Below are positions 33,127 to 41,000 of a DNA stretch of 64,000 bases, one piece after another (position 1 is the stretch's first letter; every line of letters begins with the position of its first letter). The stretch spans positions 62,001 to 126,000 of the forward strand of contig NZ_CP081964.1 of assembly GCF_019844075.1 (NCBI RefSeq), written 5' to 3'. The DNA comes from Curtobacterium sp. TC1 (GTDB taxonomy: Bacteria; Actinomycetota; Actinomycetes; Actinomycetales; Microbacteriaceae). The position numbers and the translations under genes were made by a program. The notes below the pieces were generated by a model, which made no database searches, was not told where the DNA came from, and saw only the letters and a list, made by a program, of their open reading frames with translations.

Positions 33127-34761
33127 ATGGCCCAGCAGACCGTCACACCTCCGACCGCAGCGCGGTCGGAGCGCCACCCGAGCGCCCTGCAACCGCTGAT
33201 GCTCGTCATCACGATCTTGGTGAGCATCCTCGGTGCGTTGATCGGCATCCACATGATCACGACCCTCGGCGTCTCGCCGAACACCAGCGTCATCGGTGCC
33301 GTGATCGCGATGCTCATCGGACGCATCGGGTTCTTCGGGCTCCGGAAGATGCGCGACGTGAACCGGCAGAACCTCGCCCAGAGCGCGATCTCCGGATCCA
33401 CCTTCGCCGCGGCGAACTCGCTCATCACGCCCATCGCCGTGCCGTTCGCGTTCGGCCGCGCCGACCTGGTCTGGCCGATGCTGCTCGGCGCGTCGCTCGG
33501 ACTCGTCATCGACGCGTTGGTCCTGTACAAGGCGTTCGGCTCGAAGTTCTTGCCGGCCGACGCCGCGTGGCCTCCCGGGGTCGCCGCAGCCGAGACGATC
33601 AAGGCGGGCGACCGTGGCGGCAAGCAGGCCCTCTGGCTCGTCGGCGGGACCGCGGTCGGTATCGGGGCGTCCTTCCTCGGACTGCCGATGTCCGCCGCCG
33701 GCATCGCGATGATCGGGAACGTCTGGGCACTCACGATGTTCGGCGTCGGCCTGCTCGTGAACCAGTACGTCCCGGTGCTGCTGGACGTGAACCTCGCCGA
33801 GCTGTACATCCCGCACGGCGTGATGATCGGCGCCGGCGTCGTCGCCCTCGTGCAAGTCGGCATGATCCTGGCCGGCCGGGTCAGCAAGCGCGAGCGAGCA
33901 GAGGCCGAGGCAGCGCGCGATGTCGTCGCCGCCGACCCCTCGCTGGCTCCGACAGTCCAGCCCCGGCAGCTCCGACGCGTGCTCGGCTCGGGCTACGTCG
34001 CGTACGTCATCGGCGCGCTCATCCTCGCCACGCTGGGCGGCGTCTGGGCAGACATGCCCGTCGCTGCGGTGATCGCCTGGGTGCTGTTCGCCGGTGTCGC
34101 CGCACTGGTGCACGAACTCATCGTCGGCCTGGCCGCCATGCACGCAGGGTGGTTCCCGGCCTTCGCCGTGACGCTCATCTTCTTGGTCGTCGGGCTCCTC
34201 CTGCAGATCCCCGCCGTCCCGCTCGCGCTGGTCGTCGGCTACTGCGCCGCCACCGGCCCCGCGTTCGCCGACATGGGCTACGACTTCAAGGCCGGATGGA
34301 TCCTCCGTCGCGACCGTCGTCCGTACACCGCCTACGAGATGGACGGCCGCCGCCAGCAGATGATCGCGAGCATGATCGGATTCGCCGTCTCGATCGGCAT
34401 GGTGGCGTTGCTCTGGCGAGGGCTCTTCGCCGACGGAGCCATCCCTCCGACCGCCATCGTCTACGCCGACACCATCCGCGCCGGTCTCGGGGACGGCCAC
34501 GCGATCGGCAACCTGCTCCTCTGGGCGATCCCCGGCGCCGTCGTGCAGATCCTCGGCGGTCCGAAGCGCCAGATGGGCGTCCTGCTGGCCACCGGCCTCC
34601 TCATCAGCACCGCCAACGCTGGCTGGATGGTCCTCGGCGCCCTGGTGCTCCGTGGCATCTGGAAGAAGGCCCGTGGTGAGAAGGGCGAGCGTGAGGTTTC
34701 CCTGACTGGCGCCGGACTCATCGCCGGCGACTCCGTCTTCTCCCTCGGGAAGATCCTGTGA
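33127..34761 (+). CDS. OPT-family transporter
   Basis: The 544-residue protein has about 14 membrane helices and the features of the oligopeptide transporter (OPT/YSL) family, including 'AWPPGVAAAETIKAG', 'LYIPHGVMIGAGVVALVQVG' and 'GYDFKAGWILRRDRRPYT'. OPT proteins import peptides or metal-chelate compounds with protons. It is the first gene of a run whose next start overlaps its stop by 4 bases. The partners (AroM, racemase-like, DUF1177, peptidase E) point to an amino-acid or peptide-like substrate; the exact compound is unknown. Confidence 0.88.
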   Translation: MAQQTVTPPTAARSERHPSALQPLMLVITILVSILGALIGIHMITTLGVSPNTSVIGAVIAMLIGRIGFFGLRKMRDVNRQNLAQSAISGSTFAAANSLITPIAVPFAFGRADLVWPMLLGASLGLVIDALVLYKAFGSKFLPADAAWPPGVAAAETIKAGDRGGKQALWLVGGTAVGIGASFLGLPMSAAGIAMIGNVWALTMFGVGLLVNQYVPVLLDVNLAELYIPHGVMIGAGVVALVQVGMILAGRVSKRERAEAEAARDVVAADPSLAPTVQPRQLRRVLGSGYVAYVIGALILATLGGVWADMPVAAVIAWVLFAGVAALVHELIVGLAAMHAGWFPAFAVTLIFLVVGLLLQIPAVPLALVVGYCAATGPAFADMGYDFKAGWILRRDRRPYTAYEMDGRRQQMIASMIGFAVSIGMVALLWRGLFADGAIPPTAIVYADTIRAGLGDGHAIGNLLLWAIPGAVVQILGGPKRQMGVLLATGLLISTANAGWMVLGALVLRGIWKKARGEKGEREVSLTGAGLIAGDSVFSLGKIL

Positions 34762-35477
34762 CCCGCCTCGGCGTCGTCACCATCGGCCAGGCCCCCCGCA
34801 CCGACCTCACCCCCGAGCTGTCGCGCTGGCTCCCCGGCGTGGAACTCGTCGAACGCGGCGTCCTCGACGGCATGAGCGCCGAAGCACTCGCCACGATGGG
34901 CCCAGCCGACGACGACCACGTACTCACGACGAGACTGGCGGACGGTGGATCCATTGAGATCGGCGAACGCCAGGTCCAGGAACGCCTGCCCGGCGTCCTC
35001 ACAGCGCTCGAGACCGAGGTCGACGCCGTGTTCCTCGCGTGCACCGGCCCGTTCGATGCGCTCCCGCACACGAAGCCGTTGTTCGTTCCGGATGCGCTCA
35101 TCTCCCTCGGGACGGCAGCGCTCGCGACCGCGGTCGGTGGTGCCGGCGGTGCTCGGGTCGGCGTGGTCTGTCCACTCCCGGCGCAGCAGGACTTCACCGT
35201 CGCGAAGTTCGCCCGACGCCTTGCCGGGCAGCATGTCCTGACCGCGCCGAGCTCTCCGTACACCGGGACGGACGCGACCCTGACAGATGCGGCGCGCACC
35301 TTGCTGGACAGCGGGGCGGAGCTCATCGCGCTCGACTGCATCGGCTACACCGAGCACATGCGGCAGGTGGTCGCAGCCGCCACGGGCCTCCCGGTCGTCC
35401 TGGCGCGTTCGGTCGCGGCCCGCATGGCTGCGGAGGTCCTCGACGGGCTGCGGACCGCCACGGCGGTCGCCCGGTGA
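34758..35477 (+). CDS. AroM family protein
   Basis: The 239-residue protein carries the AroM signature at its start (TIGQAPRTDLTPEL) and the block FLACTGPFDALP with a Cys in a racemase-like place. AroM was named from its position next to shikimate genes in E. coli and has no known reaction; its fold is like Asp/Glu racemases. It overlaps the OPT gene (ATGA) and the next gene (GTGA). The presence of a second racemase-like protein downstream suggests a role in isomerising or cleaving the imported compound. Confidence 0.85.
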   Translation: MTRLGVVTIGQAPRTDLTPELSRWLPGVELVERGVLDGMSAEALATMGPADDDHVLTTRLADGGSIEIGERQVQERLPGVLTALETEVDAVFLACTGPFDALPHTKPLFVPDALISLGTAALATAVGGAGGARVGVVCPLPAQQDFTVAKFARRLAGQHVLTAPSSPYTGTDATLTDAARTLLDSGAELIALDCIGYTEHMRQVVAAATGLPVVLARSVAARMAAEVLDGLRTATAVAR

Positions 35478-36112
35478 CGGGCACGGTCGGTCTGGTCCGC
35501 GTGCTCACGACGGACGACGTGGACCTCCTGGAGGCCCATGGCCGCGTCGTCGCCGCGGCCCACGGCCTCGACGTGGTCACACGGTGCATCCCGGACCAGC
35601 CCCACGGGGTCCACGACGACGCATCGTTCGACCGGGCAGCGCCGAAGGTCGCGGACCTGGTGGCGGAGCTCGCCCCGCACGTCGACGCGGTGATCGTCTC
35701 GTGCGCAGCCGACCCTGGCCTGGCGGCCGCGCGGGCACGGACCGACCGGCCCGTCATCGGGGCCGGCTCGGCCGCAGCGGAGCGCGCGCTGGCACTCGGG
35801 GCACGCGTCGGGGTCCTCGACCTGACCGTCCGGACGCCCGCGTCCGTGACCGACGTGCTCGGCGACGCGTACGTCGCGGCGCTCGTGCCCGAGGGCGTCA
35901 CCGAGTCACGCGATCTACTCACTCCGGCGGGCACCGCTGCGGCCGTCGCCGGAGCGCGCGAGCTCGTCGCCCGCGGTGCCGACGTCATCCTGCTCGCGTG
36001 CACCGGCATGACGACCATCGGACTCGCCGACCGACTGGCCACCGAGATCGACGTCCCGGTCGTCGACGCGGTGCTGGCCGCCGGCGCAGCCGCCCAAGAC
36101 GCCATCAGCTGA
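35474..36112 (+). CDS. Asp/Glu/hydantoin racemase family protein
   Basis: The 212-residue protein has the two-cysteine layout of the family: Cys77 in VSCAADPG and Cys176 in LLACTGM. These are the acid/base pair of cofactor-free racemases. GTG 35474 overlaps the AroM stop. It could racemise a hydantoin, an amino acid or a related acid. The pair AroM plus racemase-like protein with OPT and DUF1177 recurs in other bacteria as far as I know, which supports a shared pathway. Confidence 0.85.
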   Translation: MTGTVGLVRVLTTDDVDLLEAHGRVVAAAHGLDVVTRCIPDQPHGVHDDASFDRAAPKVADLVAELAPHVDAVIVSCAADPGLAAARARTDRPVIGAGSAAAERALALGARVGVLDLTVRTPASVTDVLGDAYVAALVPEGVTESRDLLTPAGTAAAVAGARELVARGADVILLACTGMTTIGLADRLATEIDVPVVDAVLAAGAAAQDAIS

Positions 36113-36151
36113 ACGAACGACCACCCCCACACGAACCACGCAAGGAGCACC

Positions 36152-37102
36152 ATGTCCTGGACCCACACCCTCGCCGCGTACGACCTGCTCGACGACCCGA
36201 ACACGTCCGGCGCCGCGGTCGCCGCGTTCCTCGCCGCGTACACCGCCGACGGCGGCCCGACCGCCGAGGTCGAGACCGTGACGGGCGCGAAGGGCGCCAC
36301 CGACTTCGTCCGCATCACGATCCCGGGCCGACGTGGCAAGACCGTCGGCGGCGACGCCCCGACGCTGGGGCTGCTCGGCCGACTGGGCGGTCTCGGCGCC
36401 CGTCCCGAGCAGATCGGCTTCGTGTCGGACGGCGACGGTGCCCTGACGGTCATCGCCGCGGCCGCGAAGCTGCTCGACATGGCCCGTCGTGGTGACGTCC
36501 TGGACGGCGACGTCATCGTCGCGACCCACGTCGACCCCGATGCCCCGACTCAGCCCCACGACCCGGTCCCCTTCATGGACTCGGCCGTCGACATGGCCAT
36601 CGCGAACGACCTCGAGGTGCGACCGGAGATGGACGCGATCCTGTCGGTCGACACCACGAAGGGCAACCGGGTCCTGAACCACCGCGGCTTCGCGATCACC
36701 CCCACGGTCAAGGACGGCTGGATCCTCCGCGTGTCGGAGAGCCTGCTCGACGTGGCCGCCCGGACCACCGGGGTGGCACCGGCCGTCCTGCCGATCACGA
36801 CGCAGGACATCACCCCCTACGGCAACGGCGTCTTCCACGTGAACTCGATCCTGCAGCCTGCGACCGCCACCGACGCTCCCGTCGTCGGCGTCGCAATCAC
36901 GACCGAGACCGCCGTCGCCGGATCGGCCACCGGAGCCACCGACCTGCGCGTCGTCGAGAGCGCCGTGCGATTCGTCATCGAAGCCGCCAAGGACCACGGG
37001 CGCGGCATTGTCTCGTTCCACGATGAGGCCGAATACGCCAGCCTCCTCAGCCAATACGGTTCCATGTCACAGCTTCGAATCCCATCGCCTCAATCGGCTT
37101 AG
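36152..37102 (+). CDS. DUF1177 family protein
   Basis: The 316-residue protein matches DUF1177, a family of unknown reaction found next to OPT transporters. Visible blocks are 'VSDGDGALTVIAAAAKLLDM', 'GDVIVATHVDPDAPT' and 'SVDTTKGNRVLN', with His/Asp residues that could bind a metal, as in amidohydrolase- or peptidase-like folds. It has a good AAGGAG site and is the last gene of the run. The last 15 residues are less family-like. Function is inferred from context only. Confidence 0.82.
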   Translation: MSWTHTLAAYDLLDDPNTSGAAVAAFLAAYTADGGPTAEVETVTGAKGATDFVRITIPGRRGKTVGGDAPTLGLLGRLGGLGARPEQIGFVSDGDGALTVIAAAAKLLDMARRGDVLDGDVIVATHVDPDAPTQPHDPVPFMDSAVDMAIANDLEVRPEMDAILSVDTTKGNRVLNHRGFAITPTVKDGWILRVSESLLDVAARTTGVAPAVLPITTQDITPYGNGVFHVNSILQPATATDAPVVGVAITTETAVAGSATGATDLRVVESAVRFVIEAAKDHGRGIVSFHDEAEYASLLSQYGSMSQLRIPSPQSA

Positions 37103-37307
37103 GCCCCCATCATTGGCGTGTGAACCGGTCAACTCGGCTGATTGACATAAATCCGCCATATCGGCGCGCGGGGAGAGGTCATCGAGCAAGCCCGGCGGCG
37201 ACATGAGCGCGATGCCGCCCCGACATCGAAGAAGGTGACGGCCGCGGTGTAGCCTGGCTCGGAGCCTTTCCACCGAGCCCGAGTCGTGAATTCTCTAGGA
37301 TCGACCC

Positions 37308-38024
37308 ATGTCCACGACCATGCCCGGCTTCGGGACGGAACGCATCGCGCAGCTCGGCCTGCGTGACCGCGTGTACGACCGGGTGCTCGAGGTCCTGATG
37401 GGCCACGACGTCGAACCCGGCATGCGGCTGTCGATCGACGGGCTCGCCCGAACCCTCGGCGTCTCCCCGACCCCGGTGCGCGAAGCCCTCGTGCAGCTCG
37501 AACGCACCGGGCTCATCACCCGCGAGGCCAACAAGGGCTACCGGGTCTCCCCGCCGCTGGCCGGCGACCAGCTCGAGGCACTGTTCGACGCCCGGCTCAT
37601 CGTGGAGAGCGGCGCCGTCGAGCTCGCTGCGCGCGGTGACGTCGACGCCCTGCGGGAGCGGCTCAGCACGGCGCTCGACGAGCAGGCTGCGGTGGCCGAC
37701 GAGGTCGCGGCGGTCGGTGTGGCTGAGGCCTCCGAGGAACTCATGGCCCGCTTCTTCCGCAGCGACTGGCAGTTCCACCAGCTGATCTTCGATGCCACGC
37801 GGAACCCGTTCCTCGAGGAGATGTCCGAGATCATCACGACGCGGGTGCACCGTATGCGGCAGATCGTCGAGGGTGGCGGGGACGACACCGACCGCGCCGT
37901 GCACGAGCACCGAGCGGTGGTCGATGCCCTCGCGGTCGGGCCGACCGAAGCAGTGGCGGCGATGCGGCACCACATCGACGCCGTCCGGCTCCGGTCGCGC
38001 GAGGACGCTTCGCACACGAGCTGA
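37308..38024 (+). CDS. GntR regulator (FCD) of the sugar-acid locus
   Basis: The 238-residue protein has a winged helix ('LSIDGLARTLGVSPTPVREALVQLERTGLITREANKGYRV') and an FCD domain with the metal-binding His/Asp pattern ('DWQFHQLIFDATRNPFL', 'EHRAVVDAL', 'AAMRHHIDAV'). Such regulators bind sugar acids or hydroxy acids. It directly precedes the catabolic run that starts at 38116, and an 18-bp perfect palindrome lies in between. Confidence 0.88.
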   Translation: MSTTMPGFGTERIAQLGLRDRVYDRVLEVLMGHDVEPGMRLSIDGLARTLGVSPTPVREALVQLERTGLITREANKGYRVSPPLAGDQLEALFDARLIVESGAVELAARGDVDALRERLSTALDEQAAVADEVAAVGVAEASEELMARFFRSDWQFHQLIFDATRNPFLEEMSEIITTRVHRMRQIVEGGGDDTDRAVHEHRAVVDALAVGPTEAVAAMRHHIDAVRLRSREDASHTS

Positions 38025-38059
38025 TCCTGCAGGGGTTGCGCTCTGTCGAGGTGCGAGTA

Positions 38060-38077
38060 TCTTTCCTATAGGAAAGA
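38060..38077. promoter_or_regulatory. Perfect 18-bp palindrome, candidate GntR operator
   Basis: TCTTTCCTATAGGAAAGA lies 39 bases before the start of the catabolic run. A related half (CTCTAGGA) is found just before the GntR gene at about 37294-37301, which would allow autoregulation. Confidence 0.65.
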
Positions 38078-38115
38078 GGTTCACTGCCGAACCCCGACAT
38101 GCGAAGGAGCATTCC

Positions 38116-39156
38116 GTGAGCACACCGCAGGATTGGGTCGACCAGGATTGGGACCCCACCACCTGGACGTCGGACACCTGGCCGATCGCCGCCTGTCTGC
38201 ACGGCTTTGCCCAGGTCACGCGTGACGGCACTGCGTTCCACGATGCCCCGGCCGAGGTCTGGGACGACGTGTTCGCGCAGATCGAGGCCGTCGGCTTCTC
38301 GCTGGCCGAACTCGCCGACAGCCACATCCGGCCCGCTGACCTCGAAGCCTCGCGCCGCGACGAACTGTTCGCCGTCGCGAAGGCGCACGGTATCGGGATC
38401 CCCTCGGTGCACCTGCAGCGCAAGAGCGTCATCCAGCCCGGGCACGAGGAGGACAACCTCGCCTACGCCCACCGCACCATCGACGCGGCGGCCGAGTGGG
38501 GCATGCAGGTGTTCTCGACGGGCCTGCACCAGCCGTTCACCGAGGCCCAGAAGCGCGCGCTGTGGTTCTGGACCGCGCAGGGCCCGAAGGACCCGGACGA
38601 CCCCGAGGTCTGGAACGCGGCGGTCAAGCGCCTGCGGGAGCTCGGTGAGCACGCTGCGAGCGTCGGACTGCCGATGGCGCTCGAGTTGTACGAGGACACG
38701 TACCTCGGCACCGCCGACAGCGCCGTGCGACTGGTCGAGGACATCGGGCTCGACAACGTCGGCTTGAACGCGGACGTCGCGAACCTCATCCGGCTGCACC
38801 GTCCGGTCGAGGACTGGCGGGAGCTCTTCGCGAAGACCATGCCGTACACGAACTACCTGCACGTGAAGAACTACACGCGTGACGAGGCCGGCGACGGCAG
38901 CTGGGCGACGAGCGCGCCGAGCACCATGGAGACGGGCCTCATCAACTACCGCCAGGTCCTGCGCGACGCCGTCGCCGACGGGTTCCGCGGGATCGTCATG
39001 ACCGAGCAGTACGGCGGGGACAGCCTCGGCGTCTGCGCCACCAACCAGCAGTACATCCGATCCGTCCTCGCGACGACGAAGCTCGACGCGACGGCGACGG
39101 CGACGGCGACGGCGACCCCGACTGCAGCAACCAGCACCGAAGGAGCAATCCGATGA
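38116..39156 (+). CDS. Sugar phosphate isomerase/epimerase-like TIM-barrel protein
   Basis: The 346-residue protein belongs to the AP-endonuclease-2/xylose-isomerase-like TIM barrels. Family-like features are 'GFSLAELADSHIRPADL', 'PMALELYEDTYLG' with a metal-binding Glu, 'GLNADVANLIRL', 'YLHVKNYTRD' with a His, and 'GIVMTEQYGGDS' with the last Glu. Members include isomerases and beta-oxoacid decarboxylases such as OiaC. As it stands before a hydroxyacid dehydrogenase, decarboxylation of its product is plausible (inference). The C-terminus carries a Thr/Ala tail from a hexanucleotide repeat. GTG 38116 follows AAGGAG; the stop overlaps the next start. Confidence 0.82.
   Translation: MSTPQDWVDQDWDPTTWTSDTWPIAACLHGFAQVTRDGTAFHDAPAEVWDDVFAQIEAVGFSLAELADSHIRPADLEASRRDELFAVAKAHGIGIPSVHLQRKSVIQPGHEEDNLAYAHRTIDAAAEWGMQVFSTGLHQPFTEAQKRALWFWTAQGPKDPDDPEVWNAAVKRLRELGEHAASVGLPMALELYEDTYLGTADSAVRLVEDIGLDNVGLNADVANLIRLHRPVEDWRELFAKTMPYTNYLHVKNYTRDEAGDGSWATSAPSTMETGLINYRQVLRDAVADGFRGIVMTEQYGGDSLGVCATNQQYIRSVLATTKLDATATATATATPTAATSTEGAIR
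39088..39116 (+). repeat. Hexanucleotide tandem repeat GCGACG inside a gene
   Basis: Four exact GCGACG units and a partial fifth encode alternating Ala-Thr in the tail of the TIM-barrel protein. In-frame gain or loss of units would only lengthen or shorten the tail. Confidence 0.85.
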
Positions 39157-40106
39157 GCACCCTCGACATCGCCGTCGTCGGGTCCGGCTACATGGGCGGC
39201 GGGATCGCCCAGGTCCTCGCCCTCGCCGGCCACACCGTCCGGATCGCCGACGTCTCGGCCGAGATCGCCGCGTCCAACCGAGCCCGGCTCATCGCAGAGA
39301 CCGAGCAGTTCGTCGCGGACGGCCTGTTCCCCGCGGACGCCGTGGCGCGCGTCGACGCCCACCTCAGCGCAGCCGCCTCCATCGAGGAAGCGGTCGCCGA
39401 GGCCGACTTCATCGAGGAGGCCGTCCCCGAGAAGATCGAGATCAAGCACGCGACGCTCCGTCGCATCAGCGAAGCCGCCCGCCCCGACGCGATCATCGGC
39501 TCGAACACCTCGACGATCCTGATCGAGTCGCTGGCCGAGGCCGTCGTGGGCCCGGAGCGGTTCCTCGGCGTGCACTTCTCGAACCCGGCACCGTTCATCC
39601 CCGGCGTCGAGCTCATCCCGCACCCGACCACGAACGAGCACGCGATCGAGGTCGGCGAGACCGTCGTCGCCGCGACCGGCAAGCAGTCGGCGCGAGTGAA
39701 GGACTCGACCGGGTTCGTCCTGAACCGCCTGCAGTACGCGCTGTTCGAGGAGGCCACGAAGATCGCCGACGAGGGCATCGCCACCCCCGACGACATCGAC
39801 ACCATCGTGCGGACCACGTTCGGGTTCCGCCTGCCGTTCTTCGGCCCGTTCGCGATCGCCGACATGGCCGGTCTCGACGTCTACGCGTTCTGCTTCGAGT
39901 CGCTGCAGACCCGTTGGCCCGAGCGCTTCGCCACCCCGCCGTCGCTGCAGCAGCACGTCGATGCGGGCGAACTCGGTACGAAGTCCGGCGCCGGGTACCT
40001 CGAGGTCCCCGCCGACCGCACGCCGGAGCTCGTCGCCTACCGCAACAAGGCGTACGTCGCGATGCAGAAGCTGCTCGACGACCTCGGCCCGGCCCCGATC
40101 CACTGA
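39153..40106 (+). CDS. 3-hydroxyacyl-CoA-dehydrogenase-like hydroxyacid dehydrogenase
   Basis: The 317-residue protein has the NAD motif GSGYMGGGIA (residues 10-19), the 3-HADH N-domain with 'GSNTSTILIESLAE' and 'LGVHFSNPAPFIPGVELIP', and the C-domain ('FVLNRLQYALFEEATKI', 'FFGPFAIADMAGLDVY'). The size and single C-domain are like L-gulonate 3-dehydrogenase and carnitine dehydrogenase, which oxidise free beta-hydroxy acids, not CoA esters. The product, a beta-keto acid, would suit the neighbouring TIM-barrel protein as a decarboxylase. It overlaps that gene by 4 bases. Confidence 0.85.
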   Translation: MSTLDIAVVGSGYMGGGIAQVLALAGHTVRIADVSAEIAASNRARLIAETEQFVADGLFPADAVARVDAHLSAAASIEEAVAEADFIEEAVPEKIEIKHATLRRISEAARPDAIIGSNTSTILIESLAEAVVGPERFLGVHFSNPAPFIPGVELIPHPTTNEHAIEVGETVVAATGKQSARVKDSTGFVLNRLQYALFEEATKIADEGIATPDDIDTIVRTTFGFRLPFFGPFAIADMAGLDVYAFCFESLQTRWPERFATPPSLQQHVDAGELGTKSGAGYLEVPADRTPELVAYRNKAYVAMQKLLDDLGPAPIH

Positions 40107-40117
40107 GCGGCACGACG

Positions 40118-40879
40118 ATGCGCAACGAACAGCGAACTGTGGTCCTCACCGGAGCGGCATCACCGCGCGGCATCGGTCGCGCCACCGCCCACCACCTGGC
40201 CGAGGCCGGCTGGGACATCGGCATCATCGACCTCGACCAGACCGCGAGCGAACAGGTCGCCACCGAGATCCGCGAGCAGCACGGCGTCCGCGCGGTCGGC
40301 GTCGGCGCGAACGTCGCCGACGAGACCGCGGTCCGGGCAGCGTTCGACACGATCGAGGCCGAACTCGAACCCATCGTCGCCCTCGTCAACCTGGCCGGCG
40401 TCTCGTCCGCGCACGCCTACCTCGACCTGCCCGAGGGGGAGTGGCACCGCGTGCTGTCGATCAACCTCGACGGTGTGCACTTCGCCAGCCTCCGGGCGGC
40501 GGAGTCGATGGTGCGGTCCGGCCACGGGCGCATCGTGAACCTGTCGTCGGTCTCCGCCCAGCGCGGCGGCGGCACCTTCAGCAAGACCCCGTACACGGTG
40601 GCGAAGGCCGGCGTGATCGGCCTGACCCGTGGCCTGGCGCGCGAACTCGGCCCGCGCGGCGTCACGGTCAACGCCATCGCCCCCGGTCCGATCGACACCG
40701 ACATCATGGGCGGCACCCTGACCGAGGAGCGCAAGACCGAGATGGCCGCCGATGGCGTGCTGCCGCGCATCGGCACGCCGCGGGACATCGCCGCGGCGAT
40801 CGCCTACCTGATCAGCGAGGACGCCGGCTTCGTCACGGGCCAGACGCTCAACGTCGACGGCGGCCTGTACATGCACTAG
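40118..40879 (+). CDS. Short-chain dehydrogenase/reductase
   Basis: The 253-residue classical SDR has the cofactor motif TGAASPRGIG (residues 11-20), NLAG, catalytic Ser (SSVSA), Tyr159-x3-Lys163 (YTVAK), and the GQTLNVDGG end. Asp37 region ('IIDLDQ') suggests NAD rather than NADP. It starts 11 bases after the preceding dehydrogenase, so the two are in one operon. It probably catalyses a first oxidation or an epimerising step on the imported polyol or sugar acid. Confidence 0.87.
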   Translation: MRNEQRTVVLTGAASPRGIGRATAHHLAEAGWDIGIIDLDQTASEQVATEIREQHGVRAVGVGANVADETAVRAAFDTIEAELEPIVALVNLAGVSSAHAYLDLPEGEWHRVLSINLDGVHFASLRAAESMVRSGHGRIVNLSSVSAQRGGGTFSKTPYTVAKAGVIGLTRGLARELGPRGVTVNAIAPGPIDTDIMGGTLTEERKTEMAADGVLPRIGTPRDIAAAIAYLISEDAGFVTGQTLNVDGGLYMH

Positions 40880-41000
40880 GGCCAGCCGCCCACGGAACGC
40901 GCGCCGACCGCGCGACGCGATCCGTGCCTCCCGTCCGGACGACCGAACCGACCGCCGGACGCCACGAACGACCGCACCGTGCTCGCAAAGGAGCGAACCC

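Noticed and set aside
33037..34500. 487-codon minus-strand frame over the OPT gene
   Set aside because: The Asp/Gly/Arg/His-rich text is the mirror of a high-G+C gene; the plus strand encodes a well-formed transporter.
37060..37130. Possible tRNA-like end or attachment site (TTCGAATCCC) at the end of the DUF1177 gene
   Set aside because: No acceptor stem or other arms could be folded, and no matching repeat was found near the integrase.
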